From contig JALVTF010000006.1 of the NCBI GenBank assembly GCA_027024145.1, positions 1-57,231 on the forward strand: a DNA stretch of 57,231 nt. Reading direction: 5' to 3'. The notes under the pieces were generated by a model. The model was not told where the DNA came from. It was given only the letters and a program-made list of their open reading frames with translations, and did no database searches. The DNA comes from Campylobacterales bacterium. Its GTDB lineage: Bacteria > Campylobacterota > Campylobacteria > Campylobacterales > Nitratiruptoraceae. A program made the position numbers and the translations under genes. Below, one piece after another: positions 44,847-53,238 of this stretch. Position 1 is the first letter of the stretch, and each line of letters opens with the position of its first letter.

Positions 44847-46213
44847 ATTTCCTCCAATCGAAAACAAAACTCGCTCCCCTCTTTGTAGCGGCTTTGGATC
44901 TGCAGTTCGCTGCCGTGGAGCTTGAGGATATAACCGGTGATATAGAGCCCCAGTCCCATCGAGTTATCCCAAGAGTGGCGCACGCGGTAAAATTTTTGGG
45001 TGATGCGACCAAGATCCTCTTCCTTGATCCCTACACCTTTGTCGCGCACGCAAAAGCGCCCGCCGCGCACCTCCACCACCACATCGAGCTCGGAGTATTT
45101 GAGCGCATTATCCAAAAGGTTGCTCATGGCGATCTCTATCATCGCACGGTCGGCTTCGACGAAGCTCGGCTCGCACTCTAAGCGTATAGCACGATCCTTG
45201 TAGCGGCTGCGCATCAGCTCCACCACCTCGCGCGCCACCTCGCAGAGATCGAAGCGGCTCTTTTGGAGTGTGAGATTGCCGCTTTCAAACTTCATCGCTA
45301 GTGCCAAGCGATCGATCATCTTCGCTATTTTCCCGCTGGCAGCGTAGATCTTTTCGATGAAGCGCTGGCGCAGGTTTTTTGGCATATCGGGATCTGTCAA
45401 AAGCGTCTCTGCATAGCCGTTTATAATGGCGACGGGGTTTTTGAACTCGTGGCTGATGGCAGATATCAGCTCGTTGCGCTGGCGTGAGATCTGCTTGATC
45501 TTTTTGGTAAATTTCTCTTTTTTGGCATCACGCTTGGCCAGTTTCGCCGCAAGTGCTTTCAAATGCTCAGCTATCGTGACGAACTCCTTGGCAAAACCTA
45601 CGCGCAAGGGTCTGTCGTACTCTTTGTGCGCCAAAGCGTCCAGATACTCCACGATCGCTTCGATCTGGTGGGAAATTTTGGCACTGAGCATAAAAGAGGC
45701 CACCATAGCCGCCACCACAAAAAACGCGAAAAGCGCCACGAACTGCAGCCACAGCCGCATATAGGAGCTGCGGATTTGATCCAGAGGATATGCCAAGCGC
45801 ACGACATACGCGCCGCTACGCTTGGCTACGTAGAGGAAATCTTCATGCAGCGTGGTAGAGTAGCGCACACTCTGTCCCCAGCCTGTGCGCAGCGCCTCTT
45901 GGACTTCGGGACGCAGCAGGTGGTTTTCCATATTCTCTTTGTCGTGGCGGCTTTCGGCGATGACGCGCCCTTTGGGGTCGATGATGGTAATGCGCGCCGC
46001 GATTTTTTTATCGAGCTTTCGCACCAGCGCATCGCTGATACCTTCGTGAGCGAGGATATTTTCTAAAAGCGTCGCCTCGTTTTTGAGCGCTTTGGCGTAG
46101 TTGGAGATTTCTATATTTTTGAAGGTGTAGTAGCTAAAGATGGAGATAAACAAAAAGAGCGCCGCCAAAAGCAGCATTAAGTGGCTGAGGAATATGCGGC
46201 TGAGTTTCAGCAC
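44843..46213 (-). CDS. Sensor histidine kinase, PhoR/CpxA-like
   Basis: A 456-residue inner-membrane kinase with two membrane segments (about 8-32 and 162-182). A periplasmic sensor of some 125 residues lies between them, followed by a HAMP-like region, the H-box ISHEFKNPVAIINGYAETL with His255, and the ATPase motifs MSNLLDNALKYS and MGLGLYITGY. The start is GTG at 46213, overlapping the regulator gene by 7 bases. The upstream regulator and downstream SYLF gene are in the same run; the signal is unknown. Confidence 0.88.
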   Translation of the reverse strand: MLKLSRIFLSHLMLLLAALFLFISIFSYYTFKNIEISNYAKALKNEATLLENILAHEGISDALVRKLDKKIAARITIIDPKGRVIAESRHDKENMENHLLRPEVQEALRTGWGQSVRYSTTLHEDFLYVAKRSGAYVVRLAYPLDQIRSSYMRLWLQFVALFAFFVVAAMVASFMLSAKISHQIEAIVEYLDALAHKEYDRPLRVGFAKEFVTIAEHLKALAAKLAKRDAKKEKFTKKIKQISRQRNELISAISHEFKNPVAIINGYAETLLTDPDMPKNLRQRFIEKIYAASGKIAKMIDRLALAMKFESGNLTLQKSRFDLCEVAREVVELMRSRYKDRAIRLECEPSFVEADRAMIEIAMSNLLDNALKYSELDVVVEVRGGRFCVRDKGVGIKEEDLGRITQKFYRVRHSWDNSMGLGLYITGYILKLHGSELQIQSRYKEGSEFCFRLEEI

Positions 46214-46869
46214 AGTTTATACCCCACGCCGCGAATGGAGGCGATGTAGTTTTTCTCTTTGGTAGGGTCGATTTTTTCCTTGAGGCGCTTGATGGCCACA
46301 TTGACACTGCGCTCTTGCTTCATATCACCCCAGACGTGCTCGAGGAGGTAGTCGCGGCTGAGCACCTGATGGGAGTTTTTAACAAACTCCAACAAAAGGC
46401 GATATTCGAGATTGGTCAACTGCACTGGCTCTCCATCCACAGAGACTTTTTGGCTTTTGGGATGGATCTCGATATCGCGGTAGCGCAGCACTTCGCTGAT
46501 TTCTGGTTTGGTGCGACGAAGGACTGCTTGGATGCGAAGTTTGAGCTCGCCGAAGCGAAAGGGCTTGGTGATATAATCGTCCGCCCCGCGCAAAAATCCC
46601 TCTTCGATCTCCTCCTCTTTATCTTTGGCGGTGAGAAATATCACGGGGATATCATAGCCCTCTTTGCGCAGCTGCGCCACAAATTCACTCCCCTCGATGC
46701 CTGGGAGATTGCGATCGACGATGAGCAGATCGGCTCCCTCTTCATCGAGGAAATCCCGCACACGCTTGGTGTGCAAAAACCCCTCTACGTCGTACTCTTT
46801 GGAGAGCTGATACTCCAAAAGCTCCAAGAGATCCTGCTCATCTTCGATGATGACGAGTTTCGGTTTCAT
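46207..46869 (-). CDS. OmpR/PhoB-family response regulator
   Basis: A 220-residue regulator with a receiver domain (acidic E-D-E near residue 9, Asp in LLIVDRNLPGIEG, Lys in ITKPFRFGE) and a winged-helix domain ending VRGVGYKLC. There is no Shine-Dalgarno sequence before its ATG. Instead a promoter (TTGACG-17-TATAAT) is set so that transcription should begin at or next to the start codon, which suggests a leaderless mRNA. It is coupled to the kinase gene by overlap. Confidence 0.9.
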   Translation of the reverse strand: MKPKLVIIEDEQDLLELLEYQLSKEYDVEGFLHTKRVRDFLDEEGADLLIVDRNLPGIEGSEFVAQLRKEGYDIPVIFLTAKDKEEEIEEGFLRGADDYITKPFRFGELKLRIQAVLRRTKPEISEVLRYRDIEIHPKSQKVSVDGEPVQLTNLEYRLLLEFVKNSHQVLSRDYLLEHVWGDMKQERSVNVAIKRLKEKIDPTKEKNYIASIRGVGYKLC

Positions 46870-46875
46870 AGTACT

Positions 46876-46904
46876 ATTATACTATCGCACCTCTATGTCG
46901 TCAA
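46876..46904 (-). promoter_or_regulatory. Promoter inside the heme-binding gene end, giving a leaderless regulator mRNA
   Basis: On the minus strand TTGACG (46899-46904) and TATAAT (46876-46881) are separated by 17 bases. The last T of the -10 box is 7 bases from the A of the regulator ATG at 46869, the normal distance to a transcription start. So translation would start on the 5' end of the mRNA. Confidence 0.65.
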
Positions 46905-47337
46905 AACCCTTACCGTTACTGGCCCAGTCACGGATGCGCTGCTTGTCTTTTTGCGAAAGCTTCGCATCATGGTGGAGCCACAAGTACTGCGGCAAAGGCA
47001 TCGCGATAGCCACGCTGCGGTATATCTGCTTGCGCAGCTCCTTGCGCTTGGCATCACTATAGTCGTACCAGGTGCTGAAATTGAGCGCCTTGCGCCCCTC
47101 GATCACGTCGCGGCGCACCGCCCAGCTCATAGGCGCTACGTTCGCATACCAGGGCCAGCGGGTTTCGTTGGAGTGGCAGTCGTAGCAGCTGCGCTTTAGG
47201 ATCGCCATCACATCTTGTGGCGCTTTGATCTCTTTTGCGCGGTCTACCGGAGGATTGGTTTTTTCATAGGTTGGAACAAACTGCAAAAGTCCGATGATAA
47301 TGGCCACTACCGCCAGATACTGCAAAAAGCTCTTCAT
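46882..47337 (-). CDS. Membrane-anchored heme-binding-domain protein, one CXXCH
   Basis: A 151-residue protein with an N-terminal helix (about 5-24) and the segment LKRSCYDCHSNETRWPWYANVAP, the signature of the Haem_bd (PF14376-type) family. The CYDCH site can bind one c-type heme on the periplasmic side. The ribosome binding site GGGGGAG precedes the ATG. It is upstream of the two-component genes, whose promoter lies over its 3' end. It may sense or use redox state for that system, which is inference. Confidence 0.82.
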   Translation of the reverse strand: MKSFLQYLAVVAIIIGLLQFVPTYEKTNPPVDRAKEIKAPQDVMAILKRSCYDCHSNETRWPWYANVAPMSWAVRRDVIEGRKALNFSTWYDYSDAKRKELRKQIYRSVAIAMPLPQYLWLHHDAKLSQKDKQRIRDWASNGKGFDDIEVR

Positions 47338-47378
47338 ACTCCCCCTTTGTTTTTTTGCGCAAAGTATAGCACAAGCGG

Positions 47379-48068
47379 CTAAACGATTTTACGAATATCT
47401 ACATACTCGCCGCTGGGATACTCCAGGAGTTTAGGGAAGTTATCACTCAGTAGCATGGCCGCATCCATCGGACCCAGGCGCTTGGAGTTGGCCAGGCGCT
47501 GGACGACGGGGAATTTGCTGCGATCGGCGTGGGTGAGGATGTACTCCATCATCGGTGTTTCGATGAGGCCGGGAGCCAAAGCTGTGAGGTGCGTATTTGG
47601 CATCTCGGATGCATAGAGGCGCACCAGCATATTGAGCGCGGCTTTGCTGAGGCTATAGGCGTTCCAGCCTCTTGCGCCACTCACACTGGCACCGCTGCTG
47701 ATGGCCACCACTTGTTTTACGGTACGTTTTTTGAGGATATCCAGCAGCACCTTGTTGGCATAGACGTTGAGATTCATAATAGTTTCTATCTCGTGGATGG
47801 AGGTCTCGCTCATATCCTTGAGCTCACCGAGGATGCCTGCATTGAGGATGGCCAAGTCCAGCTCCACATCGCCCAAGAGCTCTTCCACTACAGGCGCGAT
47901 CTTTTCGAGGCTGTGGAGATTGAGCGGTACGAAATGGAGGTTCGTAAAGCCTTCCAAACTCTTTGGCAAAAAGCGACTCACCGCATAGACCTCTTCGCCG
48001 GCTTGCAAGTAGAGCCTGGCTAGTGCCTCTCCCAGACCGCTGCCGATACCCGTGATGAAGATTTTCAT
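47379..48068 (-). CDS. Short-chain dehydrogenase/reductase (SDR)
   Basis: A 229-residue cytosolic oxidoreductase with the N-terminal nucleotide motif TGIGSGLGEA, the NAG motif (LAILNAG), the catalytic Ser in AISSG and Y-x-x-x-K in AYSLSK. The substrate is not known. Its start overlaps the end of the reverse gyrase gene by 4 bases (ATGA), so it is translated from the same message. It has no evident link to DNA topology. Confidence 0.88.
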   Translation of the reverse strand: MKIFITGIGSGLGEALARLYLQAGEEVYAVSRFLPKSLEGFTNLHFVPLNLHSLEKIAPVVEELLGDVELDLAILNAGILGELKDMSETSIHEIETIMNLNVYANKVLLDILKKRTVKQVVAISSGASVSGARGWNAYSLSKAALNMLVRLYASEMPNTHLTALAPGLIETPMMEYILTHADRSKFPVVQRLANSKRLGPMDAAMLLSDNFPKLLEYPSGEYVDIRKIV

Positions 48069-51000
48069 AGTCGCTCCTGTAAAGTTCTATAGAGATTATA
48101 CAACACCTCTTGATAGTCCGCTTCTCCTCGCTCCACCCGATCCATCACAGCTTCAAGCTCTTTGGTGTAGTGCTCATTGACAAAGGCGTAGATCGCTTTG
48201 TGCTTTCGCAGCTCTTCATAGACACGTATCCCTAATTTCGTGGCGATCAATACGCCCTTTCTTTGGATAATATAGCGGCGCTCTTCAAGTTTTTGGATAG
48301 TGTTGGCATAGGTGGAAGGTCGGCCGATGCCCCGCTCCTTCATCATCTGGATGATCTGCGCATAGGTGTAGTGCGGAACCTTGGGTCGCTCTCTCAAATC
48401 CTTCTGTACGGCTACGTTGCCCTCGCCCACACTGTGCAGCGCCACCGGCCACACCAGATCGATACCGTGGCGCAGGATCTGGCTATAAAAGCGCACTTGG
48501 GCGGCTTGGTCCAGCGCCTCGATGCGCGCCGTGATCTCTTTGGCGATGGTTTCGCGCATTTGCGAGGCTATGAAGTTGCGAAAGATAAGGTCGTAGAGCC
48601 TGATATGGCGACTATCCAACGTGGTGCGACCGCTGAGTGCTAGAAAGCTTCGCAGCTGCTCCGCATCCATCGCGCGGGTGGGTCGGATGCACTCGTGCGC
48701 GCCGCCGGCTTTTGCATGGGTGCGGGGTGTGAAATAGTCGGCGCCGAAACGCTCGGTGATGTACTCCTTGGCGATGGCGATGCCTGCGGCACTCACGCGT
48801 GTAGAATCTGTACGATGGTAGGTAATCAGCCCCGCTTCGAAGAGATCTTGCGCCAATTGCATCGTGGTTTGTGGCGAAAAGTGGAGACGATTTGCCGCCT
48901 CGAAAAGCATCGCATCGGTAGTGAAAGGCTCGCGAAAGAGCGGTACCTCCTCTATTTTCTCATAGCGCACAGTAACTTCTTGGAGTGCATCGAAAAAACT
49001 CTTGGCCGCCTCTTTGTTTTCGAAAACGAACTCCGCCGTGATACCATCCAAAAGCGCTTGCACCACCCAGATGCGCTGCTTCGCTTCATATTCGCACAGC
49101 ACGATCCACTCCAGCACCGCGCTTTGCACCCGTCCGGCACTCAGGGTCTTTCGTCCCAGACGCCGCTGCAAAAACTGGCTCACCGCAAACCCTATCCACC
49201 TATCGGCGATGCGACGCACCAGCTGCGCACGCACCAGATCTTCGTCGAAACTGCGCGGCTCCTCGATGGCTGCATCGAAAGCGCGCTTCGTCACTTCGTG
49301 AAATTCGGCGCGCTTGATGTGGGGGTTGTAGGGTTTTAGATTCAGTGCCACATCGTAGCTGATCTTCTCCCCCTCCACATCGGGGTCGGTGGCGATGAAG
49401 ACCTCTTGCACTTCGATGCCCTCTTCGCGAAGTGTTTGGACGATACGCAGCCGCTGCGCATCGATCGGCTCGAAGATCGGCAGCATCCCTCCATCCATCT
49501 CTACACCGAAATACCCCTCCTCTTTGTTCAGATCAAACAGATGCCCTTTGGATGCGGCGATGAGGAGGATGCGATTTTCCTTGGCCACTTCATAGACCCG
49601 CACCGCACCGAAATCGCGCACCATCGGCTTGCCGTAAAAGCCGGCAATCGTGCGCGCCTTGTTGGGGGATTCGACGATCACGAGGGTTGTGGTAAAAAGA
49701 TCGCGCGCTTCTTGGAGCTTGCCTGCAAGAGAGAGGCGGATACGCTCCCTATCGGCATCGATCTTTGCAAAAATCGCTTCGATATCCACCTCGTCGGCTC
49801 TTTGGAAGGTAATGGCGTCGCTAAACCAGCGCACCTTCTTTTGCAGGCTACAAAAGGCCTTGGCGCTATCGACGAGAGTGAGGGCGAGCCCTTGGCTAAG
49901 GCCCCCGGCATAGAGGCGGCTGGTGCGTCCGCTCGCTTGGATGTAGCCGGTCACGTCGGCGGTAATGAGATGGAACCGCTCATCTTTTACAAGTGCGATG
50001 TTGGGATTTTGGTTGATCTTTTCGATGATGTGGGGTGTGAGCGCTTCCGTGAGCTTTTCGTAGATTTGCGCGATGTGCTCTTTGGCGCTCTGTGTAAGGC
50101 GCTCGGCGGGGATGTGAATGAGCTTTTGCAAATACCCCACGTAGCGCTGCAAATCGGCGAAAAACTCCTCCTCGCGCACCGCAGGCAGGAGCGAGAGCAA
50201 AAAGTAGTAGAGCGTGACGTGATTCGATAGATCCAGCGTGAAGGTGAGCTTGGGCACCCCCACGAAGAGCGCGTAGCGGATGACATCCGGCATATCGATA
50301 CCGCGTGCCAGAGGGTTGCGATAGCTGGCAAACCCCACCAGCACCTGCGTTTTGCCGCTGCGAAAGGCCTCTTCGTCGAAATCTTCGTAGCTCGCTGCTT
50401 CTATCCCCTCATCTTGTAAGAAAGCTACGAACTCTTCGAGACGCTCTTTGGTTTCATTCCCCGGCAAAAAGACTAAACCTCCACTCCCAAACTCCTTGAT
50501 ACGCTCTGCGGCGCGTTGCCACAAATTCCCTGGCTCTTCATAGAGATCCGCCACATTGCGAATCGTGATGGATGGTCTGCTCACCTCAAAGCCCAAGAGC
50601 TCGCGAAAGAGATGAATACGGCGGCTTTTGGGATTCGCCGTGGCACTGGAGACGATGAGGCGGCCACGCGCCTTTTGGCGAAGCAGCTGCACCTCTTCTT
50701 GGAGTTTGGCAAGCTCCTCGGGATCGAGATCGCCTTTTCGTTTGGCATCGATGATCTGGAGCGCCCTTTGGATATCGGCCTCGCTAAAGCCAAGGAGCAT
50801 CAAGACTTTGTCGATATTGCGAGCACTCTTGAGGATGCTATCCACATCGTCGACGAAAACGAAGGCGAAAGCTTTTGGAATGAGAGCGAAGTTGCGATAC
50901 AAAAAGCTCGTGGTGGTGATGAGGATACGAAAATCGCCTGCAGCAATGCGCTGCTTCACAGCTTCCTTTTGCTTGCCCGAAGCGCGCGAATCGTAGAGAA

Positions 51001-51412
51001 GCGGCTCCTCGCCCAGAGCCTGGAGTTTTTTGAACGCCTGCTTGGCCAAAAGCTGCGTAGGGAAGATGAGGTAGGACTTTTCTGGCAGGTAACTGGCCAG
51101 CGCAAGTCCGAAGGTGGTCTTACCCACGCCCGTGGGTGCCAAAAGCGCAAAGGAGCGCCCCAGAAAAAAGCGTCGCGCCCACATCTGCTGCAAACTTCTT
51201 AGGCCAAAGCCCATCTTGGCTGCAAAGAAGCGGCCAAACTCCTCGGCCTCGTCCCACACTCTACAGACTTTGCGAAATGCCTTGTCGGCCACCTCGCACG
51301 GTTCGGCGGATTCCGGCATACACCGCCTGCATAGTAGCCCCGCCGCAAGTCTGTCGCTCTCGATATCACCCCCGCAGTTGGGACACATCTGTTTGTAGCG
51401 AAGCGCTATCAC
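48065..51412 (-). CDS. rgy: Reverse gyrase
   Basis: A 1115-residue protein joining a SF2 helicase-like half to a type IA topoisomerase half. It introduces positive supercoils with ATP and is the hallmark enzyme of life above about 60 degrees C. The N-terminal zinc finger has Cys10, Cys13, Cys28 and Cys31. Walker A APTGVGKTT is near 92 and the motif II VDDVDS near 187. The TOPRIM start (VIVESPNKARTI) is near 579 and the active Tyr is in LITYHRTDSTRVS, near 863. A second zinc finger in the topoisomerase half is not seen. The gene overlaps both neighbours by 4 bases. Confidence 0.95.
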   Translation of the reverse strand: MIALRYKQMCPNCGGDIESDRLAAGLLCRRCMPESAEPCEVADKAFRKVCRVWDEAEEFGRFFAAKMGFGLRSLQQMWARRFFLGRSFALLAPTGVGKTTFGLALASYLPEKSYLIFPTQLLAKQAFKKLQALGEEPLLYDSRASGKQKEAVKQRIAAGDFRILITTTSFLYRNFALIPKAFAFVFVDDVDSILKSARNIDKVLMLLGFSEADIQRALQIIDAKRKGDLDPEELAKLQEEVQLLRQKARGRLIVSSATANPKSRRIHLFRELLGFEVSRPSITIRNVADLYEEPGNLWQRAAERIKEFGSGGLVFLPGNETKERLEEFVAFLQDEGIEAASYEDFDEEAFRSGKTQVLVGFASYRNPLARGIDMPDVIRYALFVGVPKLTFTLDLSNHVTLYYFLLSLLPAVREEEFFADLQRYVGYLQKLIHIPAERLTQSAKEHIAQIYEKLTEALTPHIIEKINQNPNIALVKDERFHLITADVTGYIQASGRTSRLYAGGLSQGLALTLVDSAKAFCSLQKKVRWFSDAITFQRADEVDIEAIFAKIDADRERIRLSLAGKLQEARDLFTTTLVIVESPNKARTIAGFYGKPMVRDFGAVRVYEVAKENRILLIAASKGHLFDLNKEEGYFGVEMDGGMLPIFEPIDAQRLRIVQTLREEGIEVQEVFIATDPDVEGEKISYDVALNLKPYNPHIKRAEFHEVTKRAFDAAIEEPRSFDEDLVRAQLVRRIADRWIGFAVSQFLQRRLGRKTLSAGRVQSAVLEWIVLCEYEAKQRIWVVQALLDGITAEFVFENKEAAKSFFDALQEVTVRYEKIEEVPLFREPFTTDAMLFEAANRLHFSPQTTMQLAQDLFEAGLITYHRTDSTRVSAAGIAIAKEYITERFGADYFTPRTHAKAGGAHECIRPTRAMDAEQLRSFLALSGRTTLDSRHIRLYDLIFRNFIASQMRETIAKEITARIEALDQAAQVRFYSQILRHGIDLVWPVALHSVGEGNVAVQKDLRERPKVPHYTYAQIIQMMKERGIGRPSTYANTIQKLEERRYIIQRKGVLIATKLGIRVYEELRKHKAIYAFVNEHYTKELEAVMDRVERGEADYQEVLYNLYRTLQERL

Positions 51413-52068
51413 ATCTTCGCCTCGAGGTACTCTTTGATTTCGTGCAAGAGCTCGGCCGGCGTCTTGATGGGATAGAGAAGCCCCTCGGCCACTTCTGCGC
51501 CGCTATGGCCTTTGATGGTGATGTTTGCCAGTCTTTGTGCCAACACTTTGGCTTCTACGATAGGATAGTCGATGCCTTTGGTGTGTTTGAGCACCTGATA
51601 GGCCCAAGGACTTTCGCAGCTTGCGGCTTTGAGCGCTTCGCCGGCCATCTGGTGGCAAAAGTCCAGCATCGTTTGCGAATCTTGCCCCTCTTTGACGAGC
51701 TTGTAGGCCAGTTTCGCCACGCCGCCTGCTGTGTGGACTTTGAGCTCTTTTTTCTCTTCGGCGCTGAGCTCGTCGATGTGCTGGATCTTGTACATCGCCG
51801 CATCCGGGTCAGCACGCAGGATATTGCGCACGGTATTGCGCGTCAGTTCCACATATTCGGCGATATCGTCTTCGGTGCGTAGGTATTCTTCATGCAGCAC
51901 CACGGCAAATGCCGCACGTGCCAGGCTTGGCAGCCACGTAAGCGTGCGATACTCCGCCAACTGCTTGAGCCCTCCCAAAAGATCGATCGCTTTGAAAAAG
52001 ACGCGTTCGACCAGTCGCTCCAGCCCCTTTTCGTCGATAGTCAGTTCGTTACCGCTTAAAATTATCAT
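51409..52068 (-). CDS. Helix-turn-helix 'near-KaiC' regulatory protein
   Basis: A 219-residue protein with the segment LTWLPSLARAAFAVVLHEEYLRTEDDIAEYVELTRNTVRNILRADPDAAM, at about residues 43-93. This matches the small 'near-KaiC' domain known mainly from archaea, whose genes sit beside KaiC-like ATPases. The I-A-x-x-x-x-L-T-x-x-T-V-R stretch is a helix-turn-helix. The start at 52068 follows AAGGAGG. It overlaps reverse gyrase by 4 bases, so both are translated together. DNA binding is probable; the target is unknown. Confidence 0.8.
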   Translation of the reverse strand: MIILSGNELTIDEKGLERLVERVFFKAIDLLGGLKQLAEYRTLTWLPSLARAAFAVVLHEEYLRTEDDIAEYVELTRNTVRNILRADPDAAMYKIQHIDELSAEEKKELKVHTAGGVAKLAYKLVKEGQDSQTMLDFCHQMAGEALKAASCESPWAYQVLKHTKGIDYPIVEAKVLAQRLANITIKGHSGAEVAEGLLYPIKTPAELLHEIKEYLEAKM

Positions 52069-52127
52069 CTTCGCCTCCTTTTTCAGATGGTGGTATTGTG
52101 GAAAATTACAAGTCGAGCGAATGCTTT

Positions 52128-52247
52128 GCGATTGCAATGTGCACGGCGTATGGTAGCTTTAGCTAAAAAAGCGCGCCAAACCCGAAGGGCGCTTGTCGTT
52201 CGCGCTTTTTAATACGACGTGCACATGGTCGTACAGCGAGCAATCGC
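52128..52247. repeat. Nested inverted repeats between the KaiC-like and near-KaiC genes
   Basis: ATGTGCACGGCGTAT (52137-52151) pairs with ATACGACGTGCACAT (52212-52226) in 14 of 15 positions. GCGATTGC (52128-52135) pairs with GCAATCGC (52240-52247). GTGCAC is itself palindromic. The repeats surround a terminator hairpin. They may be operators for the helix-turn-helix protein. Confidence 0.6.
52166..52210 (-). terminator. Terminator after the KaiC-like gene
   Basis: AAAAAGCGCG (52166-52175) and CGCGCTTTTT (52201-52210) are exact complements. An inner GCGCC/GGCGC pair offers a second fold. Read leftward it has a T tract after a GC stem, as an intrinsic terminator should. It separates the KaiC-like gene from the reverse-gyrase operon. 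Confidence 0.75.
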
Positions 52248-52282
52248 AACTCGCATGAGTGAGATTTGGTAATTTTTCGCAA

Positions 52283-53164
52283 TCAGCCTTCTCCCAATGG
52301 CCCCAAAATCCTCACGATCCCAGTATCGGTGATCTCCATATAGTGCGTCTTGCTATCGTGTCCGCTCATGCGACAGCCGTCTATCCGAAAGAGCCGCACC
52401 AGATCGCCCAGCTTCGCTTTGTACATACGCGCGGCGTACTGGCTGGCGATGAGCTCCTTGGCCACCACCATCGTGCCATCCACGATGTGCCCCACGGCAT
52501 ACCCACCTGCCGCCTCGGCGCTCAGCTCCTCGTGGCCGCTGCGCTTTTGGCTGATGAAGATGGCTGTTTGGTACCACTTTTTCATAAAGTTGTAGACCCT
52601 GCGCACGATGGCTCTGGCCATCATCTCCTTGTTTTCGAAAAGCCCTGTAATGGAGTCGATGACGGTGAATTTGATGTCATACTCCTTGATAGCGTAGGCC
52701 AGCGTGGCCAGAAGGTCCGGGACGTTTTCGCGAAGTTTCGTGTGGCTGGCAGCATCGATGAGGATGATGTTGTCTTGGAATGTGTCGAAGTCGTACCCCA
52801 TCGCCAGCGCGCGATACTTGATGGATGCGATGACGAAATTGGCCGGTGTCTCGACGGTGATGAAGGCCACCTTGTCGCCTCTATGCGCCTGCTCTACGGC
52901 GAACTGCTCGGCCATGAGACTCTTACCGGTATCGCTCACGCCTGTGATGTTGAAGACGCTATATTTTGGGATGCCGCCGAGCGGTACTTGCTCCAATTTG
53001 CCCTTTTTTTCTTTGACGGTAAAAAAGAGCTCATCAAGCCCCTCGATGCCCGTAGGCACTCCCTCTATTTCTGGCGCTTTGGCCAGCGCTTCGGAGCCTA
53101 TGAAGATACTCTCTTTGACGACTTCCGGTTCGTGATAGGAGACAGGATAGCTATTTTCGGCCAT
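52283..53164 (-). CDS. Single-domain KaiC-like ATPase (archaeal type)
   Basis: A 293-residue RecA-fold protein with Walker A GVSDTGKS at 75-82, a single catalytic-type Glu near 105 (VET) and Walker B VIDS with Asp170. Its head T-G-I-E-G-L-D-E-L-F-F is that of KaiC-related proteins. Canonical circadian KaiC has two domains and a double Glu, so this is not a clock gene. It belongs with the archaeal KaiC-type family that occurs beside near-KaiC proteins. Start ATG 53164 follows AAAGGAGGAG. It is divergent from upp. Confidence 0.87.
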   Translation of the reverse strand: MAENSYPVSYHEPEVVKESIFIGSEALAKAPEIEGVPTGIEGLDELFFTVKEKKGKLEQVPLGGIPKYSVFNITGVSDTGKSLMAEQFAVEQAHRGDKVAFITVETPANFVIASIKYRALAMGYDFDTFQDNIILIDAASHTKLRENVPDLLATLAYAIKEYDIKFTVIDSITGLFENKEMMARAIVRRVYNFMKKWYQTAIFISQKRSGHEELSAEAAGGYAVGHIVDGTMVVAKELIASQYAARMYKAKLGDLVRLFRIDGCRMSGHDSKTHYMEITDTGIVRILGPLGEG

Positions 53165-53182
53165 AGCTCCTCCTTTTTTTCG

Positions 53183-53207
53183 ATTATAACGCAAAGCGCG
53201 CTATAAT
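53183..53207. promoter_or_regulatory. Divergent -10 boxes for upp and the KaiC-like gene
   Basis: TATAAT occurs on the plus strand (53202-53207) and on the minus strand (53183-53188), in a 74-base gap. They point at upp and at the KaiC-like gene respectively. The -35 boxes are weak on both sides. The two polymerases would compete. Confidence 0.5.
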
Positions 53208-53238
53208 GTGTGCAACTTTTCTAACAAAAGGAGCGCCA

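Noticed and set aside
52283-53164. Circadian clock KaiC
   Set aside because: Only one RecA domain, no KaiA or KaiB gene, and none of the autophosphorylation region of cyanobacterial KaiC.
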